A stretch of 64,000 nucleotides of DNA from Mycobacterium sp. ELW1. GTDB lineage: Bacteria; Actinomycetota; Actinomycetes; Mycobacteriales; Mycobacteriaceae. Positions 51,900-62,700 of this stretch are shown one piece after another. Positions within the stretch are counted from its first letter, which is position 1. Every line of letters begins with the position of its first letter. The notes beneath the pieces are model-generated. The model was not told the origin of the DNA and did not search any database. It saw only the letters and a program-made list of their open reading frames with translations. The stretch is from positions 1,550,001 through 1,614,000 of the forward strand of contig NZ_CP032155.1 in NCBI RefSeq assembly GCF_008329905.1, written 5' to 3'. The position numbers and the translations under genes were made by a program.

Positions 51900-52541
51900 T
51901 CAGGCGTCGGTGAGATCCATGTCCGCCGGCGTGGCGCCGCTGATGGGTTGGGAGATGAAGCTGCGGGTGGTCAGCGGGCCGCCGAACTGCTGCAGCAGGC
52001 CGCCTTGGTCGTTACGCCCGAGGTCGATCGCTTCGAATCCGAACCGCTCGATGAGTTCCGCCACCTCGCCGTTGGCGCCCGCGTCATTGCCGGATACGAA
52101 CAGCACGCGGCGTCCGCCGTGACCGTCGCCGGGTTCGTGGGCGAGCACCTTGGCCCAGGTATGTCCGAACGCCTTGACCACGCGAGCGTTGGCCGACCAC
52201 TCCTCGACCAGGTCCGAGGAGGCGGGGCCGCCCAGGTCGGCCGGCGAAAAGGTGCTGTAGTCAATGGCATTGGTGGCGTCGACGATGATGCGCCCGTTCC
52301 AGTCGGGCACCTGTCCGACCAGACTCTCGACCGCGTCGAACGGAACGGCCAGGACGACGACGTCGGCGAGCAGGGCATCGGAGACTTCGGTGGGCACGAT
52401 GTGCGAGCCCAGTGTGTCGGCCAGCAGCGCGACTCCCGCCGGTCCTCGCGATGCGGCCACCGCGACGTCGAGGCCGATCCGCGCGAAGTGGCCCGCGACC
52501 GCCGATCCGATGTTGCCGGAGCCGATGATGGCATAGGTCAT
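51900..52541 (-). CDS. NADPH/F420-type dinucleotide-binding reductase
   Basis: 213 residues. The N-terminal Rossmann motif is 'GSGNIGSAVAGHFAR' and the order of strands is like NADPH:F420 oxidoreductases and related 2-dehydropantoate-type reductases ('VVVLAVPFDAV', 'DATNAI', 'VVKAFGHTWAKVL'). It may shuttle hydride between NADPH and F420 or reduce another substrate. Divergent from a TetR regulator with a 92-bp gap. Confidence 0.82.
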   Translation of the reverse strand: MTYAIIGSGNIGSAVAGHFARIGLDVAVAASRGPAGVALLADTLGSHIVPTEVSDALLADVVVLAVPFDAVESLVGQVPDWNGRIIVDATNAIDYSTFSPADLGGPASSDLVEEWSANARVVKAFGHTWAKVLAHEPGDGHGGRRVLFVSGNDAGANGEVAELIERFGFEAIDLGRNDQGGLLQQFGGPLTTRSFISQPISGATPADMDLTDA

Positions 52542-52565
52542 GTCAGCGTCCTCGCAGTTTTGTAG

Positions 52566-52574
52566 TAACCGTTA
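52566..52574. promoter_or_regulatory. Short palindrome between reductase and TetR genes
   Basis: TAAC-C-GTTA lies 24 bp before the reductase start in an AT-rich context. It is a possible core of a TetR operator; its flanks are only loosely symmetric. Confidence 0.35.
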
Positions 52575-52620
52575 AAGTTATTTGTTGCGACGTTAGCAGA
52601 GTCCGCGATCGGGCGACGCC

Positions 52621-52626
52621 TAGGAT
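52621..52626 (+). promoter_or_regulatory. Leaderless -10 box of the TetR gene 52634
   Basis: TAGGAT, 7 nt before ATG 52634. Confidence 0.55.
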
Positions 52627-52633
52627 CGACGCC

Positions 52634-53206
52634 ATGGCTCGGCCCCCGAAGTTCGACCGCGCAGAAGCGTTGCGTCGTGCCATGCACCTGTTCTGGGAGC
52701 ATGGATTCGAGGGCACCTCGGTCAACGACCTCACCACGGCGATGGGCATTTCGGCTCCGAGTCTGTATGCCGCATTCGGGGACAAGCAGGCTCTCTACGA
52801 CGCGGCGGTCGACCTCTACGAGCTGACCGCCGTGGTGCCGCCCGCGCTGGAAGCGGCCACCGCGCGCGAGGCGTTCGAGATGATGCTGGACCGCGCGGTC
52901 GAGCTGTACACCCGGCCCGGTCATCCACGCGGCTGCTTCGTCATCGCCGACCCGCTGCTGCGGCAGCGCAGGGGAGTTGGGCGCGCCGCCATCGCCGACC
53001 GGTTGCGGCAAGCTCAGCGGGCCGGCGACCTCGACGCCGAGGCGGATGTCGAGGCGCTCACCGATTTCATCGACACCGTCTTGCGGGGTTTGTCGGCCAA
53101 GGCCCGAGATGGTGCCAGCCGCAAGCAGTTACGGGCCGCCGCCGATGTCGCCCTCAGCGCCTGGCCTAAGCGGTCGAAGCGCCGGGCTCTCTCGTCACCA
53201 CGGTGA
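52634..53206 (+). CDS. TetR-family transcriptional regulator
   Basis: 190 residues. Helix-turn-helix at about residues 10-55 with 'TSVNDLTTAMGISAPSLYAAFGDKQALY'-type spacing (two helices and 'FGDK' turn). The C-terminal region has the 'TRPGHPRGCFVIADPLL' segment common to the TetR_C type of AcrR relatives controlling redox enzymes. It probably represses the divergent reductase. Its 3' end overlaps the convergent SnoaL-like gene by 41 bp. Confidence 0.88.
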   Translation: MARPPKFDRAEALRRAMHLFWEHGFEGTSVNDLTTAMGISAPSLYAAFGDKQALYDAAVDLYELTAVVPPALEAATAREAFEMMLDRAVELYTRPGHPRGCFVIADPLLRQRRGVGRAAIADRLRQAQRAGDLDAEADVEALTDFIDTVLRGLSAKARDGASRKQLRAAADVALSAWPKRSKRRALSSPR

Positions 53207-53555
53207 ACAACTGGGCAATGCGGTCGTTCTCGACGATCGCCACATCGAAACCGGAGATCAACGGCTGCGTTCCGTCGGAATCGGGGGCGAAGACGTCGAA
53301 CGCGAGAAACCCCATGTTCGCGGTCTGACGCACGGGTCCGGACTGGACGAAACTCAGGCCCGCCAGGGGGCCGTCGAGTAGTGCCTGAGCCTTCTCGTGC
53401 AGCCGGTCTTGGCCTGTGACGGTCTCGTCGGCATCCGACCACCGCACGTCCTGCGCATAGTTGCGCCGAATCACCTCGAGCCGTCGTTGCGCATCCCGCT
53501 CGTTGAACACCGCCAGCAGATTCTCCTGCATGAGTCGAGTGATGTTCGGATTCAA
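53166..53555 (-). CDS. SnoaL/NTF2-like protein
   Basis: 129 residues from TTG 53555, preceded by AGAGAGGA; a start at 53612 would add 19 residues with no ribosome binding site. A cone-shaped NTF2 fold is suggested by 'VFNERDAQRRLEVIRRNYAQDVRWSDAD' (in helices) and 'GFDVAIVENDRIAQLFTVV'. Members act as small-molecule isomerases, hydrolases or binding proteins. Substrate unknown. Overlaps the end of the convergent TetR gene. Confidence 0.78.
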   Translation of the reverse strand: MNPNITRLMQENLLAVFNERDAQRRLEVIRRNYAQDVRWSDADETVTGQDRLHEKAQALLDGPLAGLSFVQSGPVRQTANMGFLAFDVFAPDSDGTQPLISGFDVAIVENDRIAQLFTVVTREPGASTA

Positions 53556-53626
53556 CGAGTTTCCTCTCTGGTGCACGCTTGGGGGCACTCGCAAACTTAA
53601 ATGGTCATGCAAGTTAGGTCAAGTGC

Positions 53627-54301
53627 TCACCAGATCAGCGGCAGCAGGCGGTAGCGGACCTTCTGGGTGTACTGCCGATAACCGTCCAGCTCCTCGGTGA
53701 GCATCTTCTCCTCGTCGACGATCCGCGCCGCCATCAACAGCAGCCCGACGACGACCAGCAGCAGAGCCCAGTACGAGCCGAGCGCCAGCGCGATCCCGAT
53801 CATCAGGATCACATTGCCGAAATACATCGGGTGCCGCACAAAGCCGTACAGGCCGGTGCTCACCAGCGGCTGGCCCTCCTCGACGGTGATGTTTGCCGAG
53901 GCGTATTGATTCTGGACCACCACCCACATCGCCAGGCCCAGACCGATCGCCACCAGCACGTCGCCGACAACCGACACCCACGCAGGCACATGCGACCAGC
54001 CGAAGCGGTAGTCCAAGGCCGGCACAATGAGCATTGCGGCGAACACCACGAACGTCCCGGCGATGATGATTTTCTGGACGGGCCGGCTCTCCGCCTTCAC
54101 GCCGGCATGGGAGCGCCGTTCGACGGCCTCGGGATACTTGCGGCCCAGGTACAGCGTCGGGCCGAGGCTCGCGGCGCTGAACACCGCAAGGAAGGCCCAG
54201 CCCTGCCAATAGCTCACGGTCCCCGCGGGCACGAACAGCAGTACAGCGAAGGCTGCGATACCCGCGATCGACGAGATCGCGATGCGAACCGACGTTCTCA
54301 T
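53627..54301 (-). CDS. Isoprenylcysteine carboxyl methyltransferase-like membrane protein (Rv1216c-like)
   Basis: 224 residues with five to six helices. The C-terminal 'GLYGFVRHPMYFGN' (RHPxY motif) and the following 'EEKMLTEELDGYRQYTQKVRYRLLP' are typical of ICMT/PEMT-type methyltransferases. Physiological substrate unknown. ATG 54301 follows AGGAG. It lies 7 bp behind the ABC permease, so it is the last gene of the raaS operon. Confidence 0.85.
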   Translation of the reverse strand: MRTSVRIAISSIAGIAAFAVLLFVPAGTVSYWQGWAFLAVFSAASLGPTLYLGRKYPEAVERRSHAGVKAESRPVQKIIIAGTFVVFAAMLIVPALDYRFGWSHVPAWVSVVGDVLVAIGLGLAMWVVVQNQYASANITVEEGQPLVSTGLYGFVRHPMYFGNVILMIGIALALGSYWALLLVVVGLLLMAARIVDEEKMLTEELDGYRQYTQKVRYRLLPLIW

Positions 54302-54308
54302 GACTCTC

Positions 54309-55898
54309 CTAGACGACGTCGCGGCGCCGGTAGACGACACCGGCGATCAGTGTGATGACGACGGCGATCAGCACCATCACGCCCAGTGCCACAACGGAAA
54401 CCGATGACGGTGCGGTGGTACGCCCGACCGGCGAAGCTTCGATGAGCCACCGCGGCAGCCGCAACAGTGCACCGAGATACAACGCGACGATCACGAATGT
54501 CACGGCCAGCCAGCCGATGCCGGGGTGGCGCAGCGCCACGCCGAGGGCGGCGACGCCGGCTATCACCGCCATCGCGGGCAGGAAGGCCAGCGCGGCCGCG
54601 GTCAGCCGCGGGATCGTGGCGGGTTCGCCCAGCGTCAGGCCTGCACCGATGCCGTTGCCCAGGCCGGCGCAGGTCAGCAGTATTGCCGCGCCGGTCAGCG
54701 CCGCGCCGACCGCCGACAACAACCACGCCCAGCGTGACACCGCACCGGCCAGCACCGCCTCGCCGATCCCGGACTCTTCGTCGTGGCGTAGGCGTACCAC
54801 CACCGTGACCACGTACGCGGTGGTCGCCGCGGCCAGGAACTGGGTCATCGTGGTGTAGACGCCGTCGGTGCCCTGCGCCGAAAGTACCCGGGCCAGAAGC
54901 TGATTGCCCTTGGCCGCGTCCAGCAGTGACTTGGTCATCGAACCGAATGCGGCCCCGGCGATCAGCAGCCCGATCGCCCAGCCCATGGTCAGGCCGCGGT
55001 GAATCACCAGCTGGAGTCCGAAGACCCCGCCGACCGGGCGCGCATGGGTGTGCTCGCCCGAGGAGGCCAGGACACCGTCGTCGTACTGACGTCGGCTCTC
55101 CAGCGCCACGGTGGCCGCGACGAGCACAACGGCCAGCGCGGCCAGCAACCCCAGCGGCCACCAGCGCAACGCGACGAACGGGCGCATCTGCTGTGCCCAG
55201 GCGATGGGGGAGAACCAGCTCAGGGCGCTGCCGGAATTGTCGATGACGTCGCCGGCGCCGCGCACCAACACGGCTGCGGCCAGCACCCCGAGCGCGGCTC
55301 CGGTGGCCGTTCTCGCTTGCCGCCACAACTGCGCACTCAGTGCCGCAACCGCACCGAAAATCGTTGCCACGGCGGTGATTCCCAAGCACATTGCCGCGGT
55401 GTCGACCACCGCGAAACCGCTGGCGGCCATGGCGATCGTCATGGTCACCGACAGCACGGCGTTGACCAGCGCCATGACGATCAGTGCGGCGGCGGTGCGG
55501 GCATGACGACCGACGATCGAGGACAGCACGAGTTCGGCGGCACCGCTTTCCTCTTCGGCGCGGGTGTGGCGAATGACGGTCAATATCGCCAGGATCGATG
55601 CCGCCACCATCAACGTCAAGGTCAGTTCGTTGGCCATCATGACGCCGAGGTCGGTCTCGTTGCCCCCGAACATTGGACCGCCCAACATGATTCCGGCCGG
55701 GGTCTTGAGTAGATCCACCCGGGCCTGGCGCTGTGCCACATCCGGGTAGGCGAGTTTGATCGCATTGGGGGCGTACACCATCATCAGTGTCAGAGCCGAG
55801 ATCCACCCGGTCAGCCGGATCCGGTCGCGACGCAGCGCAAAGCGGACCAGCGTGCCGGTTCCGGTCAGCCGGGTCGGGGCTGCGGCAGTCGCGATCAT
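54309..55898 (-). CDS. ABC transporter permease (Rv1217c-like)
   Basis: 529 residues in two homologous halves with about twelve membrane helices; it belongs to the exporter permeases related to antibiotic (tetronasin-type) efflux. It overlaps the ATPase gene by 4 nt (ATGA), so the two are translated together. In M. tuberculosis the Rv1217c-Rv1218c pair is a drug efflux pump under RaaS. Confidence 0.9.
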   Translation of the reverse strand: MIATAAAPTRLTGTGTLVRFALRRDRIRLTGWISALTLMMVYAPNAIKLAYPDVAQRQARVDLLKTPAGIMLGGPMFGGNETDLGVMMANELTLTLMVAASILAILTVIRHTRAEEESGAAELVLSSIVGRHARTAAALIVMALVNAVLSVTMTIAMAASGFAVVDTAAMCLGITAVATIFGAVAALSAQLWRQARTATGAALGVLAAAVLVRGAGDVIDNSGSALSWFSPIAWAQQMRPFVALRWWPLGLLAALAVVLVAATVALESRRQYDDGVLASSGEHTHARPVGGVFGLQLVIHRGLTMGWAIGLLIAGAAFGSMTKSLLDAAKGNQLLARVLSAQGTDGVYTTMTQFLAAATTAYVVTVVVRLRHDEESGIGEAVLAGAVSRWAWLLSAVGAALTGAAILLTCAGLGNGIGAGLTLGEPATIPRLTAAALAFLPAMAVIAGVAALGVALRHPGIGWLAVTFVIVALYLGALLRLPRWLIEASPVGRTTAPSSVSVVALGVMVLIAVVITLIAGVVYRRRDVV

Positions 55899-56818
55899 GA
55901 TGCCGGCGTCCGGTATTCCCGCAGGAACAGGTCTTCCAGTGAGGCCGGCGTGACTGTCAGGTCCGCGATCCCGAGCTGGGTGAGATGCACCATCGTCGCG
56001 TCCAGCACATCGCGGCCGACGGTGAACCGGACCTGGCCGTCAGTGATGTCCACGTCGTGCACGCCCGGCCATCGGGTCACCACGGTGGGGTCGCGGTGGG
56101 TGCGTGCCGTCACGGTGGTGCGCATCAGGTGCTGGAGCTGGGCCAGTGGCCCGGATTGCACGGTGCGCCCGGCACGGATGATGGTGACTGTGTCACAGAC
56201 CTTTTCGACCTCGGCCAGGACGTGACTGGAGAGCAGTACCGCGGCGCCGCGACCGGCCACCTCGCGCACGCACTCCTGAAAGACGTTCTCCATCAACGGG
56301 TCGAGGCCCGACGTCGGTTCGTCGAGAATGTAGATGTCGGCGTCGGTGGCGAAGGCGGCAACCAGCGCCACCTTCTGGCGGTTGCCCTTCGAGTACGTGC
56401 GGGACTTCTTGTTCGGGTCGAGTTCGAAGCGTTTGATCAGCCAGTCTCGGCGGCGGGGGTCCGCGCCACCGCGCAGGCCGCACAGGAAGTCGATCACCTG
56501 ACCGCCGGTCAGGTTCGGCCACAGCGTCACGTCCCCGGGTACGTAGGCGATACGCCTGTGCAGCGCCACCGCATCGTGCCACGGGTCGCCGCCGAGCAGA
56601 CGCACGTGCCCTCCGTCGGCCCGCAGAAGTCCCAACAGGATGCGGATGGTGGTGGACTTGCCTGCCCCATTGGGTCCCAGGAAACCGGCGACCGAGCCGG
56701 CGCGGACGGTCAGGTCCATACCGTCCAGGGCTCGGGTCCGGCCGAAAGTCTTGACCAGACTGTGGATTTCGACCGCCGCGGTGTCAGTCCGCGCTGTCGG
56801 TGCCGATGCCGTCGTCAT
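55895..56818 (-). CDS. ABC transporter ATP-binding protein (Rv1218c-like)
   Basis: 307 residues. Walker A '[10 protein letters not shown]' is near residue 50, signature '[15 protein letters not shown]' near residue 140, Walker B '[13 protein letters not shown]' near residue 162, and a switch His follows in 'LLSSHVL'. The C-terminal extension is typical of drug exporters. The start overlaps the 3' end of raaS by 35 bp. Confidence 0.93.
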   Translation of the reverse strand: MTTASAPTARTDTAAVEIHSLVKTFGRTRALDGMDLTVRAGSVAGFLGPNGAGKSTTIRILLGLLRADGGHVRLLGGDPWHDAVALHRRIAYVPGDVTLWPNLTGGQVIDFLCGLRGGADPRRRDWLIKRFELDPNKKSRTYSKGNRQKVALVAAFATDADIYILDEPTSGLDPLMENVFQECVREVAGRGAAVLLSSHVLAEVEKVCDTVTIIRAGRTVQSGPLAQLQHLMRTTVTARTHRDPTVVTRWPGVHDVDITDGQVRFTVGRDVLDATMVHLTQLGIADLTVTPASLEDLFLREYRTPAS

Positions 56819-57461
56819 GTTGTTCTCCCTCGGTGTGGGTCACAATTTCGCCGTGTGCGGCGAAGCTGTCGAACATCGTCGAATCGGTGAGCAGGCCCTC
56901 GGTGTACAGCTCGAGGGCCGGCAGCATCATCTCGTTGGCGTAGTCGTGCAGAACAGCCCGTAAATCCGTTGGGTTGTCATGCAATTGGAGATAGAGCAGG
57001 AAGGCGCCGCCGCCTGCCATGCCGAGATACTTCGCCCGAGCGGCCGGGTCGCGGCTCGGCTTGATGGTGCCGGCGCGGACACCGTCGTCGAGGTAGCCCT
57101 CGACGTTGGCGAACATGGTGCGCCACAGGTTCCTGGCCAACTCGCCGCCGGTCTGCATGCTGCGCACCAGGTAGGCCATCATCGGCGCGAACGACTCGAT
57201 CTCCGCCGCCGCGGCCAGCCAGGTGGCCGGGTCGGTGGAGCGGATCGTCTCCGATTTCTCGCTGCGGATCTCTTCGGCGATGTAGTCGTCGCACGCTTGG
57301 CGCAATCCGTCCTTCGACCCGAAGTGGTGGATGACGAGCCCGGGGCTCACCCCGGCCGCCTCGGCGATCGCCCGAACCCCGACGTCGAACCCGCGCGCGC
57401 CGAACAGCTCGATGGCGGCGTCGCGGATCCGGGCCACGGTGGTCAGGTCCGTTGAACGCAT
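56784..57461 (-). CDS. raaS: TetR-family regulator RaaS
   Basis: 225 residues. Helix-turn-helix at about residues 5-50 with '[23 protein letters not shown]'-type sequence. First gene of the operon raaS, ATPase, permease, methyltransferase, equivalent to Rv1219c-Rv1216c; RaaS represses the pump in M. tuberculosis. ATG 57461 is preceded by a dyad and a -10/-35 pair that fit a leaderless, self-regulated promoter. A GTG at 57479 would add six residues. Confidence 0.88.
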   Translation of the reverse strand: MRSTDLTTVARIRDAAIELFGARGFDVGVRAIAEAAGVSPGLVIHHFGSKDGLRQACDDYIAEEIRSEKSETIRSTDPATWLAAAAEIESFAPMMAYLVRSMQTGGELARNLWRTMFANVEGYLDDGVRAGTIKPSRDPAARAKYLGMAGGGAFLLYLQLHDNPTDLRAVLHDYANEMMLPALELYTEGLLTDSTMFDSFAAHGEIVTHTEGEQHDDGIGTDSAD

Positions 57462-57478
57462 GTTTAGGATGCTAAACA
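57461..57478. promoter_or_regulatory. RaaS operator candidate
   Basis: TGTTTAG-GATG-CTAAACA is a perfect 7-bp inverted repeat that covers the -10 region and touches the raaS start codon. A TetR protein bound here would block initiation of its own operon. Confidence 0.65.
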
Positions 57479-57498
57479 CTTGTTCAATCGGCGGTCAA
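57469..57498 (-). promoter_or_regulatory. Promoter of the raaS operon
   Basis: On the minus strand: TTGACC (57493-57498), 18-bp spacer, TAGCAT (57469-57474), then 7 nt to ATG 57461. Both hexamers are close to the SigA-type consensus, and the spacing to the start predicts a leaderless mRNA. Confidence 0.6.
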
Positions 57499-57550
57499 GC
57501 ACGTACCGCCGTCGAGTCGAGGATTTCGTGGTGAGGCGGTCGCCGACGCC

Positions 57551-57976
57551 TCAGGCGGCAGCGCGCAAGGTGACTGGCTCGACTGCCACCGGCGCGGGCC
57601 GGGCGGCACGGTTGAGCAGGATCTCGAATGTTCGGGCGGCGCCGATCGACCCGTAGGAGTAGGGCTGCTCCCGGTGGAGCGATTCGCCGGCGCGGTCATC
57701 GATGGTGACCCGGACCCGGTGGCTGTTCGGGTCGCCGGTCGAGCCGGTCTCGGTGACGGTCGCCGACAGACCGGCCAGTGGGATTCGCACCGCGTCCTGG
57801 CGGCAGCCCACGATGAGCAAACTCTTCGTGATGCGCAACTCACCCCACGTTGCCAACACGCCGTCGCGGCGGTTACGGCGACTTTGCGAGAGATCGAAAA
57901 AGACGGCGGTAATTCCGAGGAGGACGAAGGGCACGATCAATGACGCCACCATCACGGGGCTTATCCGTGGATCCAT
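57551..57976 (-). CDS. Membrane-anchored protein of unknown function
   Basis: 141 residues. One N-terminal transmembrane helix (about residues 8-30) is followed by an Arg-rich stretch and a soluble domain with beta-strand pattern ('VRVTIDDRAGESLHREQPY'). Similar one-helix proteins of DUF2550-like design occur in mycobacteria, but I cannot assign a family firmly. ATG 57976 is preceded by GGGGAG. Confidence 0.6.
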   Translation of the reverse strand: MDPRISPVMVASLIVPFVLLGITAVFFDLSQSRRNRRDGVLATWGELRITKSLLIVGCRQDAVRIPLAGLSATVTETGSTGDPNSHRVRVTIDDRAGESLHREQPYSYGSIGAARTFEILLNRAARPAPVAVEPVTLRAAA

Positions 57977-58454
57977 ATTCTCCCCCCAGAAACACCGTGC
58001 GGTGCCAGCCGTTAACGGCCGGACATATTCCCGCAATATTTCTGCCTCGCACCGACTTTGGCGTAAGGATGCCCACGAAAACAGTAAGGCAAACGCGCTT
58101 GCGATGACTCTTGTCGAGCAGAGTCGCCCTCAATCACGATGACCTCACGGTTGGAAATCCTATTGAGTCGAAGGCGCGGATAACTGCACTTTTGGAGAGT
58201 TTGCTGGAATTGCACATAGTGGACTCATAGCAACGATTTACCAGCTGAGAATTTGCCCTGATGCGCGCGAACATCGGGTCTGACGGTTCCGAAATTGGCA
58301 TGTTTCTGCTGGTGGCAGGATTTCCTCGCGCACGACGGCAAGATCGAGTACCGCGCAATCTGCACGCTCGTTGAATATCAGCAAACTTCAAGCGTGAACA
58401 TGAAGTGGAAGGGTCCGCCGTCCACGGTGATCACCGGATCATCCGCACTGCGGA
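57977..58454. other. 478-bp gap, no gene supported
   Basis: The sequence is AT-richer than its surroundings. Short frames on both strands (60-90 codons) lack ribosome binding sites, homology or normal codon use. No repeat ends, hairpin series or tRNA-like fold were seen. It could be a decayed gene or hold an unrecognised RNA. Confidence 0.5.
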
Positions 58455-59120
58455 TCAGTCGCGGGCGGCGACCAGGATTCCGTCGCCCAGCGGGATCAGC
58501 ACGGGGGTGAGGCGCTCGTCCTCGGCGATCAGTCGGGCGGCCTCCCGCACGGCAGCGACCTCGGCATCGTTGGCCGCCGGGTCCCCGGCGCGGCCGCCGA
58601 GCGCGGAGCGGTGCACGACAATCGCGCCGCCCGGGCGCAGCAGACGGATGCCCTCGACGATGAAATCGGCCTGATCTGACGGTGCAGCGTCGAGAAACAC
58701 CAGGTCATAGGACTCGTCGGCCAGCCGGGTGAGCACTTCCTGAGCTCGTCCGGCGATCAGCCGGGTGCGGGACGGGCCGATCCCGGCCTCGTTGAACGCC
58801 TGCTTGGCGATGCGCTGGTGCTCGGGCTCGATATCGATGGTGGTCAGGACACCGTCGTCGCGCATGCCCGACAGCAGCCACAGCCCGCTCACGCCGGCAC
58901 CGGTACCCACCTCGACAACTGCTTTGCCGCCGGACAGCCGGGCCAGTACGCTGAGCAGCGCTCCGACCGCCGGTGTCACCGCTCCGGCGCCGGCGTCCAC
59001 AGCTCGCTCCCGGGCGGCCGCAACAATGGCGTCCTCGGAGATCGAACCCTCCGCATGGGCGAGTATCCGGTCGGCGCGGCTGGCCTCCGGCTGGCCTGTT
59101 TGGTCCTCGTTAGTGGCCAT
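58455..59120 (-). CDS. O-methyltransferase (Rv1220c-like)
   Basis: 221 residues, class I fold of the cation-dependent O-methyltransferase type. '[19 protein letters not shown]' near residue 68 is the SAM site, and '[16 protein letters not shown]' near residue 140 carries the metal-binding Asp. Substrate unknown. ATG 59120 is preceded by TACGCT on the minus strand at 7 nt. Divergent from sigE. Confidence 0.9.
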   Translation of the reverse strand: MATNEDQTGQPEASRADRILAHAEGSISEDAIVAAARERAVDAGAGAVTPAVGALLSVLARLSGGKAVVEVGTGAGVSGLWLLSGMRDDGVLTTIDIEPEHQRIAKQAFNEAGIGPSRTRLIAGRAQEVLTRLADESYDLVFLDAAPSDQADFIVEGIRLLRPGGAIVVHRSALGGRAGDPAANDAEVAAVREAARLIAEDERLTPVLIPLGDGILVAARD

Positions 59121-59127
59121 TCTCAGC

Positions 59128-59133
59128 AGCGTA
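59128..59133 (-). promoter_or_regulatory. Leaderless -10 box of the O-methyltransferase
   Basis: TACGCT on the minus strand, 7 nt before ATG 59120. Confidence 0.5.
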
Positions 59134-59212
59134 GGCGCAGTTGGATCGGCGGGTGGGCAGGCGCGCCCGGCGCCGAATGAGTGCCGAATCGGCCGGTCCG
59201 AGGGGTCGGGCG

Positions 59213-59237
59213 GGAACGTCAAGGATGACGCGCCGTC
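59213..59237 (+). promoter_or_regulatory. ECF-type promoter candidate upstream of sigE
   Basis: GGAAC (59213-59217), 16-bp spacer and CGTC (59234-59237), about 105 bp before the sigE start. The hexamer pair resembles ECF sigma promoters, which would allow SigE or SigH to feed transcription of sigE. Confidence 0.5.
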
Positions 59238-59341
59238 CAGCAGTGAAAGAGCTGGACACGAATAGATAACGAAAGTATTTCTTAGTCAAACCTTAGTTAG
59301 CTCAAATCGCTCCCACACAGGATTGGGGAACGGTAGCGGGC

Positions 59342-60115
59342 ATGGAACAGAGCCCCCGCTGGTCGGGGAATATGCCCGACAACGGTCGCGTTGTCAGGCT
59401 TGATGCGGTCGACGGCACCCAGCCGTCAACGCAGATCAACCAGGAGGATCCGACGACCACCACATTGATGGCTCCGGCGCACATGTCGCACCCCGAGCAG
59501 CTGGGGGAAGCCGAGTGGGTTGAGCCGTCCGAGGAACTGCAGGGCACTGCGGTGTTCGATGCCACCGGCGACCGGACGGCCATGCCGTCGTGGGACGAGC
59601 TGGTGCGGCAGCACGCCGACCGGGTGTACCGGCTGGCCTATCGCCTGTCGGGCAACCAGCAGGACGCCGAGGACCTCACCCAGGAGACCTTCATCAGGGT
59701 GTTCCGCTCTGTGCAGAACTACCAGCCCGGCACGTTCGAAGGCTGGCTGCATCGCATCACCACCAACTTGTTCCTCGACATGGTCCGTCGCCGCGGCCGC
59801 ATTCGCATGGAGGCGCTGCCCGAGGATTACGACCGGGTCCCCGCCGACGAGCCGAACCCCGAGCAGATCTACCACGACTCTCGACTGGGTGCGGATTTGC
59901 AGGCTGCTCTGGATTCGTTGGCGCCGGAGTTCCGTGCCGCCGTCGTCCTGTGTGACATCGAGGGTCTGTCGTACGAGGAGATCGGTGCGACGCTCGGCGT
60001 CAAGCTGGGCACCGTGCGCAGCCGCATCCACCGCGGCCGTCAGGCGCTCCGCGACTATCTGGCAGCCCATTCGGGCCAGCGGGGACTGGCTGACTTCACG
60101 GCCGAATCGGCGTAG
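59342..60115 (+). CDS. sigE: ECF RNA polymerase sigma factor SigE
   Basis: 257 residues, the same length as M. tuberculosis SigE. Region 2 is at about residues 85-155 ('[30 protein letters not shown]' in helices). Region 4 is at about residues 190-245, with the recognition helix in '[25 protein letters not shown]'. The 70-residue N-terminal extension contains further in-frame ATGs (59372, 59468), which in M. tuberculosis serve as alternative starts. It directs the response to envelope damage and heat and is followed by its anti-sigma factor. Confidence 0.95.
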   Translation: MEQSPRWSGNMPDNGRVVRLDAVDGTQPSTQINQEDPTTTTLMAPAHMSHPEQLGEAEWVEPSEELQGTAVFDATGDRTAMPSWDELVRQHADRVYRLAYRLSGNQQDAEDLTQETFIRVFRSVQNYQPGTFEGWLHRITTNLFLDMVRRRGRIRMEALPEDYDRVPADEPNPEQIYHDSRLGADLQAALDSLAPEFRAAVVLCDIEGLSYEEIGATLGVKLGTVRSRIHRGRQALRDYLAAHSGQRGLADFTAESA

Positions 60116-60261
60116 ACCGACAGGCAGCGGCCAAACTGTGGCCGGCATGTCATGTCGCCGAGGGTTTCGCGCGCTACATTCGATCTAGCGGCGCGGCGCG
60201 CCAGCCATGGGCACCCATGGTCAGCGACGCGGCCGACGCGAACCCCGAGAGGAGCGCAGTG

Positions 60262-60696
60262 ATGGTCGACCGTGGACACATGTTCCGTCGAGCATTCTCC
60301 TGGTTGCCCTCACAGTTCGCCTCGCAGAGCGACGCGCCCATCGGGGCGCCGCGGCAATTCGGTTCCACCGAGCATCTGTCCATGGAGGCGATCGCCGCGT
60401 ATGTCGACGGCGAGTTGCGGATGAAGTCGTATCTGCGGGCGGCGCACCATCTGTCGCTGTGCCCGGAGTGTGCCGCCGAGGTCGAGGGTCAGAGTCAGGC
60501 CCGCACAGCGTTGCGGGATTCCCTTCCGATCAGCATGCCGAGCAGCTTGTTGGGACTGTTGTCGCAGATCCCGCAGGCGGCGCCGGACGATCCCGGCGCC
60601 CCGGACGGCCGGAGTCGCCCGGGCGGCGACATCCAGTCCGGACTCGCCGATCAGTTAGCTGAACGCACAGACCGTGACCGGCGTAAGCGCCGGTAG
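60262..60696 (+). CDS. rseA: Anti-sigma-E factor RseA
   Basis: 144 residues of the zinc-containing anti-sigma domain type. His63, Cys67 and Cys70 form the HxxxCxxC motif ('HHLSLCPEC'). The Ser/Pro/Gly-rich tail is poorly ordered. It holds SigE inactive until oxidation or proteolysis. ATG 60262 follows GAGAGGAG and matches the M. tuberculosis start; an ATG at 60217 would add 15 residues. Confidence 0.93.
   Translation: MVDRGHMFRRAFSWLPSQFASQSDAPIGAPRQFGSTEHLSMEAIAAYVDGELRMKSYLRAAHHLSLCPECAAEVEGQSQARTALRDSLPISMPSSLLGLLSQIPQAAPDDPGAPDGRSRPGGDIQSGLADQLAERTDRDRRKRR
60677..60694 (+). promoter_or_regulatory. Hairpin at the rseA stop
   Basis: ACCGGCG-TAAG-CGCCGGT is a perfect 7-bp stem with a tetraloop ending on the rseA stop codon. 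It may attenuate read-through from sigE-rseA into htrA. Confidence 0.4.
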
Positions 60697-60766
60697 GGTG
60701 GATGTGAAATCGGGCAGCGTCGTGCCCGGTCCCACAGTGCGCGCTCGCGGCTGAGCGCTTGGATAG

Positions 60767-62275
<1,509 letters not shown>

Positions 62276-62279
62276 CCCG

Positions 62280-62684
62280 ATGTTCGCGAACGTCGGGTGG
62301 GGCGAAATGCTCGTGCTGCTGGTCATCGGGCTGGTCGTTCTGGGCCCCGAGCGGCTGCCGGGCGCCATCCGGTGGACGTCGAACTCGTTGCGGCAGGCCC
62401 GCGACTACGTCAGCGGCGCCACCAGTCAGCTGCGTGACGATCTCGGCCCGGAGTTCGAGGATCTGCGCCAGCCGCTGAGCGAGCTGCAGAAGCTGCGCGG
62501 TATGACCCCGCGGGCCGCGCTCACCAAACACCTTCTCGACGGCGACGATTCGTGGATCGGCGAGGCGTTCCAGGCGCCGGACACAGTGAAGCCGCACAGC
62601 GCGCCGCCCCCGCACGCGGTGGTGCCGAAACCCGAGCCGTTGCCGCCCGGCACGCCAGCGCCGTTCGACGCCGACGCCACCTGA
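62280..62684 (+). CDS. tatB: Twin-arginine translocase subunit TatB
   Basis: 134 residues. An N-terminal membrane helix (about residues 8-22) ends in the TatA/B motif 'GPERLP'. An amphipathic helix and a long acidic-Pro-rich tail follow. It forms the substrate receptor with TatC for folded exported proteins. 4 bp after htrA. Equivalent to Rv1224. Confidence 0.93.
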   Translation: MFANVGWGEMLVLLVIGLVVLGPERLPGAIRWTSNSLRQARDYVSGATSQLRDDLGPEFEDLRQPLSELQKLRGMTPRAALTKHLLDGDDSWIGEAFQAPDTVKPHSAPPPHAVVPKPEPLPPGTPAPFDADAT

Positions 62685-62700
62685 TCGCCTACAGGTGGCG
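62675..62700. terminator. Hairpin between convergent tatB and mrp
   Basis: CGCCACCTG and CAGGTGGCG pair perfectly (9 bp) around an 8-nt loop that holds parts of both stop codons. Probable bidirectional terminator. Confidence 0.6.
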
